Source: an uncultured Chloroflexota bacterium (GTDB lineage: Bacteria > Chloroflexota > Chloroflexia > Chloroflexales > Chloroflexaceae). From it: a DNA stretch of 64,000 nucleotides. Position numbers and translations under genes: made by a program. Under the pieces are notes generated by a model. The model searched no databases, was not told where the DNA came from, and saw only the letters and a program-made list of their open reading frames with translations. Shown one piece after another: positions 54,651 through 62,165 of this stretch (its first letter is position 1; each line of letters begins with the position of its first letter). The DNA is taken from NCBI GenBank assembly GCA_937120965.1, contig CAKZKA010000142.1, positions 1-64,000 of the forward strand, written 5' to 3'.

Positions 54651-55576
54651 AGCCTCCTCAACTCTCTTGCTGCGCGTGATGCCGGCGGCTTGTCGGGAAA
54701 GCTGCGGCTCAGACGGCGTCGACGGGCCCCCACGAGGCGCAGGTTCGCGGGCTGCGCTGGCCGTTGACCAGCAGGCGCGGAAAGGGAAACCTGCACCCCC
54801 GTGATCACGAGCCCGCGCACGGGCGAGCGCTGCACCCGCGCCAGGCGCTCCGCGGAGATGAAGGTTCGCTCGGAGCGCAGCGTGAGGTGTCAGGGCCTGT
54901 AGACGGCTCGTAAGGGCCACCGTTCTATGAGCTTGATTGTAGGGTGTCGCTCTGAAGGTGAGAAGGGCGCAGGATGATCGGAGGATGACAAACGCGTACG
55001 AGTTGTGGTGGTAGGAGCAGTTTCAACGCCGAAGCGTCCGCGATCGGATTGTCGCCCGGGTGGGCAGGCGCGCGTTCGAGTGCCGTCCAGGGGCACATCG
55101 GCGGAGCGCCAATGATCGTGGCATGAGTCTAGAACGGCGCACAAGCGGGTTTTGGGGCAACCTGCGAACCGGGACCGTCAGATTGGCCGGTGCCGGGCAC
55201 CGGGGAGACACGGAGCGGTTCTAAGGTGAAAATAGCCTGCGCGCGGGAGGGTTTGGGCGTACAGGCGCGGCGGTGCCGCGCCTACGCCCTCCCAGGAAAC
55301 AACCCGCCAGCGGGGAGGGTTTGGGAGGGCGTAGCCCTCCCAAGAAAAACCCATTTTCATTTTATCGTTGTGCGGCGCAGCCGCATGGATGACTGAGGTG
55401 AACCTATGGGGAAAGCGGGTTTCCCCATCCTCCTGCCTGTGGGGGCGCCAAGCCCTCCCCACCGGGAGGGTAGGCTGGAAGGGGGGACGCACGCTCCAGG
55501 CCCTCCCCACCGGGCAGGAGCACGGCTAAACCCGGTTTCCCTATGGCGCCTGTCAGACAACCTGGCGAGTGCGCCA
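54651..55576. repeat. Large gap with repeats at its right end
   Basis: Bases 54651-55200 show no supported gene; TACAAT-like -10 sequences occur on the minus strand near 54937. From about 55230 to 55545 the GGGAGGGC palindromes, the GCGGCTGCGCCGC hairpin (about 55368) and GGGGAAACC palindromes (about 55408 and 55523) follow one another. Confidence 0.6.
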
Positions 55577-56548
55577 CTAAAGAGCGCCCTCGAGAATGAC
55601 ATTCTGGCTGGGGGTGGCGCTGCCGCCAGATGGCTCGACGGTGACCATCACTTCGCGAAAGGCGTTCACTTCACGCGGCGCCTCGACAATAATGTAGCCT
55701 ATGCCCGTCGGATCGGCCTCGAAGGTCTTTCCCGCCACCTGTCCGGCCTCATCGGCAAACCAGAACTGGTAGACCTGCCCGGGCGCCAGGGGGGGCAGGC
55801 CACTGAAGATGACCACGGCGCTGGAATGACCGGGGTACATGTACATCTCACCCTGGGCCACAACGCCAGAACGGGCTGAGCGTAACTGGCGCGTGGCCAC
55901 GCCAGGCGCGCTGATGAAGGAAATGACGTAGTCGTCCCGCGCCAGGTCGGCGGTGAGACGGGCCACCCGCTCCTCACTCGCGGCCAGACGGGTCGCAAGG
56001 CTCTCGAGTTGTTCCTGACCAGCGGCAAGTTGCGCGGCGAGGCGCTCCTGGCGGGCCTCAGCCTCGGCCAGAGTTTGCTGCAACTGCTCCAGATCGGCGA
56101 CAAGCTCACGGTTCGTCCGGTCAAGCTGGGCTATGCCGGCATTGAGCGACAGGGTCGCAACGCTGAGGGCGATAACCAGGGCAGTCAGCACAGCCATAAG
56201 GCCAGGCAAGAGCCAGCCAGAGCGCCGACGCGGCATGGCGCCCGTTGGTGACGGGGCCGCGCGGCTGGAGGCGGCATCGGTCTGCGCAGCGGCAATGCGG
56301 GCAAAGAGACGCTGCCGGACCCGTGCGGGCGGTGTAGCCGGCGGCGCGGCGTAGGGCAGCAGGGCGACAACCTGGCGCAACTGGCGCAGTTCCTCCTGGA
56401 GTTCGGGCGAACGTTCAAGAAGGGCCTCAAGCGCGAGACGATCTTCGAGATCCAGGGCGCCAAGCGCATACGCACCAATCTGGCTCGCGGTAGAAGCTGA
56501 GTCGTGGTCGTGAGCTATCATTGACGATCCAGAAGTTCTAGCGGTCAT
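55577..56548 (-). CDS. RskA-type anti-sigma factor
   Basis: The 323-residue protein has an N-terminal anti-sigma region (IGAYALGALDLEDRLALEALLERSPEL), one membrane helix (about 111-137, GWLLPGLMAVLTALVIALSVATL) and an external part. The external part has a long coiled coil (about 140-210) and a C-terminal RskA beta domain (PPLAPGQVYQFWFAD, REVMVTVEPSGG). It would hold the SigK-like factor at the membrane until a signal triggers proteolysis. Its ATG overlaps the end of the sigma gene by 11 bp, so the two are co-translated. The coiled coil is longer than usual for the family. Confidence 0.9.
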   Translation of the reverse strand: MTARTSGSSMIAHDHDSASTASQIGAYALGALDLEDRLALEALLERSPELQEELRQLRQVVALLPYAAPPATPPARVRQRLFARIAAAQTDAASSRAAPSPTGAMPRRRSGWLLPGLMAVLTALVIALSVATLSLNAGIAQLDRTNRELVADLEQLQQTLAEAEARQERLAAQLAAGQEQLESLATRLAASEERVARLTADLARDDYVISFISAPGVATRQLRSARSGVVAQGEMYMYPGHSSAVVIFSGLPPLAPGQVYQFWFADEAGQVAGKTFEADPTGIGYIIVEAPREVNAFREVMVTVEPSGGSATPSQNVILEGAL

Positions 56549-57149
56549 CGAGACCGATGCCCTGATGTTGCAGGAGCGTTTTCAGTTTCTGCAACGCGAG
56601 ACGCACGCGCGTCTTCACCGTCCCGAGCGGGTTGTTCAAGCGATCAGCGATCTCACGCTGCGAGAGGCCGCCGAAGTAAGCCAGTTCGATCACCTGGCGC
56701 TGGTCAGCGGGCAGTTCGCTCAGGGCGCTGGTGATCAGACGTCGGCGCTCGGCCTCCCATGTGACCTCGTCCATACTAGCCTGCGGATCCGGGATGGCAT
56801 CGAGTGCCAGGGCATCGCTGCCAGCGCCGGGCGCGCTGGGGCGGGCCTGCTGCCGGCGCAGCTCATCAATGCAGAGATTGCGCGCAATGCCGAAGAGCCA
56901 GGCCGCAAAGGCGCCACTGCCGACCTGAAACGTGGCTGCGCGGTTCCAGACGCGCCAGAACGTCTCCTGCACCACGTCTTCGGCCAGTTCGGCATTAGCC
57001 AGAATCTTCAGCGCCAGGCCATAGACGACGCGGGCATAGCGGGTATAGAGGTACTCCATCGCCCGGGTATCGCCGGCAGCAACCCTGGCGATCAGGCTCT
57101 CGTCGCTGAGAACCTCTCCCTCAATATCAGGATCCGGGGATACAGCCAA
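56538..57149 (-). CDS. ECF sigma factor, SigK type
   Basis: The 203-residue sigma has region 2 (MEYLYTRYARVVYGLALKILANAELAEDVVQETFWRVW, then AWLFGIARNLCIDELRRQQAR) and region 4 (SALSELPADQRQVIELAYFGGLSQREIADRLNNPLGTVKTRVRLALQKL). It directs RNA polymerase to stress or envelope promoters. The RskA anti-sigma gene overlaps its end. A TGTATAAT box lies on the minus strand near 57235, so the operon may be expressed from a general promoter. Confidence 0.95.
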   Translation of the reverse strand: MAVSPDPDIEGEVLSDESLIARVAAGDTRAMEYLYTRYARVVYGLALKILANAELAEDVVQETFWRVWNRAATFQVGSGAFAAWLFGIARNLCIDELRRQQARPSAPGAGSDALALDAIPDPQASMDEVTWEAERRRLITSALSELPADQRQVIELAYFGGLSQREIADRLNNPLGTVKTRVRLALQKLKTLLQHQGIGLDDR

Positions 57150-57254
57150 GTGAGCCCCTCTGGGATTAATACGCAGCTACACGGCGTTGTGGATGCATCG
57201 CCACGCGCGCCGCTGCGGGTGAAGGCAGCCTGTATTATACACGAGATGCCGCGT

Positions 57255-58020
57255 CAATCCGATCTTTCTGCGTACCTGTTCCTATTTGGGCCAGGGCGCC
57301 ACCCCGGCTACGCGGGCCTCTCGCCCGCAATGCCCTGGAAGCGGGTAAACTGCCCGCGCTCCCAGCGGCGCGATTCTCCTGGACGGGCTGCGCCCTCCCA
57401 AACCCTCCCGGTACGGGGGCGCGCCACCGTATCGCGAGACCATCGCATTCACGGCATGCGAGGATCATGACGCTCGTGCTCGCGCGGCCGATGGGCTGGC
57501 GGACATCTCTGGAAGAATCAGGCTCTGGAAGAATCAGGCACGCCTTTCACATTCGCTTATTCGTTTCCCATTGGTTGGCCCATTTCGCATTCGTTGACGC
57601 ATTCAGGCATTTTGCCGCATCAGGAAGCTCATCCCAGAACAGGCGAAGCCCTTTGAAGGGCGCGCCACCCCACAGGCGCTAATGTCTCAGAGCGCGGCTA
57701 CCCCCGGGTTTGCCGCCATCTCACCCCTCACGAATCGTGACCAGACGGCCAGCATGCGGTATTATATTGATACAGCGTGTTGCAGGTTACAGACAGCCCC
57801 GGCAAAGTTGTGCAAAGTATTGATAGGAAGGTGTGCGTTACCAGGCATGCTCCCGCAGGGGAAACCGGGTTTCCCCACCATGCCCGGGGACGGGTCTGGA
57901 CTGACGCAAACCGCCCACGCCTTCCGCGAAGCGGCGCCGGGAAAACCGGATTTCCCCATGCCCCTGCCCGGGAGCAGGTGCAATCGGGCTGCACCCTCCC
58001 GGCAAAACCTCTTTGCATCG
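57255..58020. repeat. Mixed repeat cluster
   Basis: The gap 57150-58191 holds a GCGGGC block (57255-57370), a GGGCTGCGCCCTCCC palindrome (57388), a tandem CTGGAAGAATCAGG pair (57510-57537), and a segment near 57545-57595 whose reverse complement recurs at about 59485-59535. GGGGAAACC palindromes lie at about 57859 and 57931. A 71-codon open frame at 57467-57682 lies over these repeats and is not supported. Confidence 0.7.
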
Positions 58021-58060
58021 TGTTGTTGTGCGGCGCAGCCGCACGGGCGTCTGAGATAGC

Positions 58061-58088
58061 TTGACAGCGGCCTGGAATGTGCTATAGT
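58061..58088 (+). promoter_or_regulatory. Promoter of the polyprenyl diphosphate synthase gene
   Basis: TTGACA (58061-58066) and TATAGT (58083-58088) are separated by 16 bp. The coding start lies about 100 bp downstream. Confidence 0.75.
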
Positions 58089-58191
58089 GCAGTTCGTGGC
58101 GAAAATCACAAGCGGGTGTTCTCCTCACTTCGCCTGTGTCTGCCCAGGAACCGCTCCGATCGCCGACAGGCCCTAGAAGAGGAATAGCCTG

Positions 58192-59271
58192 ATGGCCGGG
58201 CACCATATTCATTCCCCGGCGACCGAGAGCGCCGTGGCAGTTGGCGCGCGTATGAGCAGCGCCGAAACTATATCCCTCCCTTCGTCTACCGGCCAGATTG
58301 CCGGGTTGACCGAACTGTTCACCCGGGCCGAGCTAAGCGCTGATCTCCGCGCCGTCGAGGAGTTGCTTCTGCGTCGCACGGCCTCACGCTCCGAGCTGAT
58401 CGCTGCGGCCAGCGCCTACACTGTGCGCGCTGGCGGCAAGCGCCTGCGCGCCGCCCTGGCCCTCCTGGCCGCGCGTCTTGGCGTCTATCACCTGTCGCGG
58501 GTGATCCATGCCGCGGCTGCCGTCGAACTCATCCAGGCGGCATCACTCGTCCACGACGACCTGGTGGACCAGGCCGCGCGCCGGCGGGGCCAGGTGACCG
58601 TGCATACCCGCTGGGATAATGACGTTGCCCTGATGGTAGGCGACTACTTCTTCGCCCTGGCCGCAGGCGAAATGGCCCTCAGCCCCGATCCGCGCATCAT
58701 CACCTACTACGCCCAGGCAGTGCAAACAATTGTTGAGGGCGAGCTCAGCCCCGTGCTCGTGGCCGAACCGCTCGATACGGCCCTTGACCAGTACTTCTAC
58801 AAAACCGGGGCCAAGACCGCCTCGCTCTTCGAGGCAGCCTGTAAAGCCGGCATGGCCGCCGGCGGCGGCAGCGATGCGCAGATTGCCGCACTGGGACGCT
58901 ACGGCTTCGATCTGGGCATGGCCTTCCAGATTGTAGACGACGTGCTCGATTTCGTCGGTGATGAACAGACCCTCGGCAAGCCTGCCGGCAACGATCTCCG
59001 CCAGGGAACGATCACCCTGCCGCTGATCTACGCCCTGGCCCGCAGCAATAGCCCGCATCTCCGGGCTATCGTGGCCCACGACAACCCCGGTGAGAGCCAG
59101 GTGCGCGCCGCGGTCAACGAAGTGATCGCAGCCGGCGGTGTCGAGGCGGCTATGGCCGAGGCCCGGCGCTTTGTCGCCCGTGCTATTGACCAGTTGGCTG
59201 AGTTTCCTCCCTCGCTGGCTTTGCAGACTCTGGAAGACCTCGCCTACTTCGTCATCAGCCGGGAGGCCTGA
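58192..59271 (+). CDS. Polyprenyl (trans-isoprenyl) diphosphate synthase
   Basis: The 359-residue protein has AGGKRLRAALALLAARL, the first Asp-rich motif LVHDDLVDQAARRRG (DDxxD), KTASLFEAACKAG and the second Asp-rich motif FQIVDDVLDFVGDEQTLGKPAGNDL. It condenses isopentenyl diphosphate units onto an allylic primer, making a quinone side chain or polyprenyl carrier; chain length is not readable with confidence. An N-terminal stretch of about 35 residues is not part of the fold. GAAGAGGAA precedes ATG 58192. The gene is monocistronic with its own promoter. Confidence 0.93.
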   Translation: MAGHHIHSPATESAVAVGARMSSAETISLPSSTGQIAGLTELFTRAELSADLRAVEELLLRRTASRSELIAAASAYTVRAGGKRLRAALALLAARLGVYHLSRVIHAAAAVELIQAASLVHDDLVDQAARRRGQVTVHTRWDNDVALMVGDYFFALAAGEMALSPDPRIITYYAQAVQTIVEGELSPVLVAEPLDTALDQYFYKTGAKTASLFEAACKAGMAAGGGSDAQIAALGRYGFDLGMAFQIVDDVLDFVGDEQTLGKPAGNDLRQGTITLPLIYALARSNSPHLRAIVAHDNPGESQVRAAVNEVIAAGGVEAAMAEARRFVARAIDQLAEFPPSLALQTLEDLAYFVISREA

Positions 59272-59284
59272 CCTCCAGGGCTGA

Positions 59285-59930
59285 CGCCGGTCGCAAGCTC
59301 TTCCCACCGGGAGGGTTCGGGAGGGCTACGCCCTCCCAGAAACAAATATGTTCATTCTGTCGTCGCGCGGCGCAGCCGCATGGATGTCTAACGTGAAAAT
59401 AGCCCGCCCACGGAAGGGTTTGGGAGGGCGCAGCTCTTCAACGGGTTTCACCTGCTCCGGGATAGGCTTCCCGGGACGCAGAGGGAAAATGGGCCAACGA
59501 ATGGGAAACGAATAAACGAATGCTCAAGGCGTGCCTGACTCTGAGGTGAAAATAGCCCGCATGCGGGAGGGTTTGGGCGTAGTAGGGGCGCGGCGGCGCC
59601 GCGCCCCTACATCCTTCCAAGAACACATATTTTCATTCTGGCGTTGTGCGCCATGCGCATGACCGTCTGAGGTGAAAATAGCCCGCCCGCGGGAGGGTTT
59701 GGGAGGGCGCAGCCCTCCCAGGAAACAACCCACCAGCGGGGAGGGTTTGGGAGGGCTGCGCCCTCCCAAGAACACGTATTTTCATCCTGGCGTTGTGCGG
59801 CGCAGCCGCATGGATGTCTAACGTGAAAATAGCCCGCCCGCGGGAGGGTTTGGGAGGGCTGCGCCCTCCCAGGAAACAACCCGCCCGCGAGAGAGTTTGG
59901 CAGGGCTGCACCCGCCCAACTCCCCCGCGT
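59285..59930. repeat. Array of hairpin repeats
   Basis: GGGAGGGCTGCGCCCTCCC type palindromes occur at about 59310, 59705, 59745 and 59845. GCGGCTGCGCCGC-type hairpins occur at about 59370 and 59795, and TGAGGTGAAAATAGCCCGC(C/A) linkers at about 59385, 59545, 59672 and 59820. Units of about 120 bp are repeated with variation. Arrays at 50560-50790 and 55230-55400 are related. The gap to 60095 is otherwise empty. Confidence 0.8.
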
Positions 59931-60050
59931 GAGCAGGCCTGCAGAACACCCCGGTCGCCCACTCCCCCAACGCTCGGCCTCCAAAAAATGAAAGCCCTCT
60001 CATTTTTCGCCGCGGGTCTAGCCAACGGGCTGGAGCTATGGTACAACTAT

Positions 60051-60065
60051 TGCAAATGCTTTGCA
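60051..60065. promoter_or_regulatory. Operator-like inverted repeat upstream of the SDR gene
   Basis: TGCAAATGCTTTGCA is a perfect 6-3-6 inverted repeat located 30 bp before the SDR start. A further TTGCAC half-site lies at about 60071-60076. A TGGTACAACT -10-like box lies just upstream. A repressor binding here would block transcription start. The regulator is not in the window. Confidence 0.4.
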
Positions 60066-60095
60066 CAGTTATTGCACGGCAAGGGAGGTCCAGGG

Positions 60096-60818
60096 GTGAA
60101 GCTCGCAGGGAAGACAGCACTGATCACCGGGGGTGGACGAGGGCTCGGGCGCGCCATCGCCATAGCTTTTGCCCGGGCGGGGGCCGCAGTGGCGATTGCC
60201 GCGCGCAGCGCCGATGAACTGGCCGAGACGGCCTGGCTGATCGCCGAGCAGGGCGGTCGCGCCATAGCCCTGCCCACCGATGTCCGCGATGCCGACCAGG
60301 TGGACTCCATGGTTGCTGCCGCCCGTGAGTCTCTGGGCCCGATTCACGTGCTGGTGACAAGCGCCGGCATTGGTCTCCGCGCTCCCATCCACGAAACCAG
60401 CGAAGCGCAGTGGGACGCGGTCCTCGATACGCTGCTCAAGGGTACGTTCCTCGCCTGCCGCGCTGTGATCCCCCAGATGATCGAACTCGGCGGCGGCAAC
60501 ATCATCACCATCGGCGCCCCGCTCGAGCGGATCGCCGTCCCTGGTTTCGGCGCCTACTATGCGGCAAAGTGCGGCGTTGATGGCCTTACCCGCGTCATGG
60601 CCAGGGACCTGCGCCGCTTCGGTATTAATGTCAATGCTGTGCACCCGGGTGGCTTCGCCGATACGCGCCTCGTGCGCGAGACGGTGCCTGAGGTTCGCTC
60701 TGGCCTCCTTGCCCCCGAGACGATCACTGCCGCCGCGGTTGACCTGGCCGCGCTGCCCCCTCGTGGAGCAACCGGCCAGATTGTAGATGCCCATCAATGG
60801 AGATCCGACGAATATTGA
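60096..60818 (+). CDS. Short-chain dehydrogenase/reductase lacking the catalytic Ser
   Basis: The 240-residue SDR starts at GTG 60096 behind GGGAGG. It has TGGGRGLGRAIA (NAD(P) binding), TSAGIGLRAPI in place of NAG, and YYAAK (YxxxK catalytic pair). The residue 13 positions before the Tyr, normally Ser, is Ala within ITIGAPLERIAV. AVHPGGFADTRL follows, as in FabG-like enzymes. The absent Ser suggests altered or no redox activity, or another residue filling in. It stands alone between repeat DNA and sigA. Confidence 0.85.
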   Translation: MKLAGKTALITGGGRGLGRAIAIAFARAGAAVAIAARSADELAETAWLIAEQGGRAIALPTDVRDADQVDSMVAAARESLGPIHVLVTSAGIGLRAPIHETSEAQWDAVLDTLLKGTFLACRAVIPQMIELGGGNIITIGAPLERIAVPGFGAYYAAKCGVDGLTRVMARDLRRFGINVNAVHPGGFADTRLVRETVPEVRSGLLAPETITAAAVDLAALPPRGATGQIVDAHQWRSDEY

Positions 60819-60838
60819 AGGTTGTTCGCTTCCGGGGC

Positions 60839-60867
60839 TTGACAAAACCTGTGCAAAAGGTGAAAAT
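60839..60867 (+). promoter_or_regulatory. Possible promoter of the principal sigma factor gene
   Basis: TTGACA (60839-60844) is perfect and GAAAAT (60862-60867) lies 17 bp on. The -10 match is weak. It is placed about 150 bp before the GTG start. Confidence 0.45.
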
Positions 60868-61015
60868 AGTGGTGCTTCAATGGTCGAGGCTCCAGATGTC
60901 TCAGGTCAAAAGCATCAAGTGATCCTCCGCTCCGCAAAGCGGCAAGTCTCTGGCAACGGCGCCAACGGACCGCGTCTGTTGTAGGCTCCGCCCGCGTCAT
61001 TCAGGAGAACGAACC

Positions 61016-62092
61016 GTGAAGGTCTTCCGCCGATCCACAGATACTGATACCGATGAGGCACTGGCGTTCAATTCCTCCACCACTGAGCCGGAGGAGACTG
61101 AGGAGTGGGACGCTGAAGAGGCTGAGCTTGAAGCTGAAGAGCTTGAGCTCGAAGTTGAGGAGCCTGAAGCTTCCGATATCGAGCCGGTTGAGGACTCGGT
61201 GCAGCTTTACCTGCAAGAGATTGGTCAGGTTCCCTTACTGACGGCAGAAGAAGAGCGCGACCTGGCCATCAAGATTGCCTGCGGCAAGGAAGCGCGCCAG
61301 CGCCTCCACAATGAAGAGTATGCCTCGGGCCACGAGCGCTTCCGCCTCGAGCAGGACGTCGCCCGCGGTGAGGAGGCCCGGCGCAAGCTTATCCAGGCCA
61401 ATCTGCGCCTGGTGGTCAGTGTGGCGAAGAAATATATTGGCAGCCCGATGGCCTTTATGGATCTGGTCCAGGAAGGAAACATCGGTCTGATGCGTGCCGT
61501 TGAGAAGTTTGATTACACCAAGGGCAACCGGTTCAGCACCTACGCAACCTGGTGGATTCGCCAGGCGGTCACCCGCTCAATTGCCGAACAAAGCCGCCTG
61601 ATCCGTTTGCCGGTGCACCTGAGTGAGTCGATCGTGCATCTGCGCCGCGCGATTTACAAATTGGAGCAGCAGCTTGAGCGCGAGCCGACACCTGAAGAGA
61701 TCGCCCACGCGATGGGGATGAGCCTGCGAAAGGTGAAGCGCCTGTTGCGCGCCTCGACCCAGCCTGTCTCGCTCGAGCAACCGCTCAATTACGATAGTGA
61801 GGGCCGGGTCGGCGAACTCCTTGCCGATGAAAATCAGGAGACGCCAATGGAGATCGCTGCGGCGAATATGCTCCACGCCGAGTTGAACGCCGCGCTCAAC
61901 GATCTTCCCGAGCGTGAGCGCAAGATTTTGCAGTTGCGCTACGGGCTGATTGACGGTCAGCGTCGCACCCTCGAAGAGGTGGGCGTAGCTTTTGGTATTA
62001 CCCGCGAGCGCACCCGCCAGATCGAGGCTGAGGCGCTGCGACGCCTGCGCCACCCGAGCGTGGGCACGCGCCTGCAAGGCTACCTGGATTAG
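61016..62092 (+). CDS. sigA: RNA polymerase principal-type sigma-70 factor
   Basis: The 358-residue sigma has an acidic N-terminal tail (about residues 20-60, Glu-rich) and then region 1.2 (DSVQLYLQEIGQVPLLTAEEE). Region 2 follows (ANLRLVVSVAKKYIG, FMDLVQEGNIGLMRAVEKFDYTKG, FSTYATWWIRQAVTRSIAEQ), then region 3, then region 4 (LNDLPERERKILQLRYGL, RTLEEVGVAFGITRERTRQIEAEALRRLRHP). Regions 2.4 and 4.2 match housekeeping sigma, which recognises TTGACA/TATAAT, the boxes seen in this window. GTG 61016 has AGGAG. A paralogue elsewhere cannot be excluded. Confidence 0.93.
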   Translation: MKVFRRSTDTDTDEALAFNSSTTEPEETEEWDAEEAELEAEELELEVEEPEASDIEPVEDSVQLYLQEIGQVPLLTAEEERDLAIKIACGKEARQRLHNEEYASGHERFRLEQDVARGEEARRKLIQANLRLVVSVAKKYIGSPMAFMDLVQEGNIGLMRAVEKFDYTKGNRFSTYATWWIRQAVTRSIAEQSRLIRLPVHLSESIVHLRRAIYKLEQQLEREPTPEEIAHAMGMSLRKVKRLLRASTQPVSLEQPLNYDSEGRVGELLADENQETPMEIAAANMLHAELNAALNDLPERERKILQLRYGLIDGQRRTLEEVGVAFGITRERTRQIEAEALRRLRHPSVGTRLQGYLD

Positions 62093-62125
62093 GCGCCCCC
62101 TTCCGACGGCCCTGCACTCCCCCCA

Positions 62126-62164
62126 TCAGGCCGAAGCGTTGGCCCCGCCAGCGCTTCGGCCTGA
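62126..62164. terminator. Bidirectional hairpin between sigA and an M23 gene
   Basis: TCAGGCCGAAGCG (62126-62138) and CGCTTCGGCCTGA (62152-62164) form a 13-bp stem between convergent genes. T tracts are weak on both sides. Confidence 0.75.
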
Positions 62165-62165
62165 C

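Noticed and set aside
57467-57682. 71-codon frame in the gap before the polyprenyl synthase
   Set aside because: It runs across repeat modules (a tandem CTGGAAGAATCAGG pair and a segment also found inverted near 59.5 kb) and has no family match.
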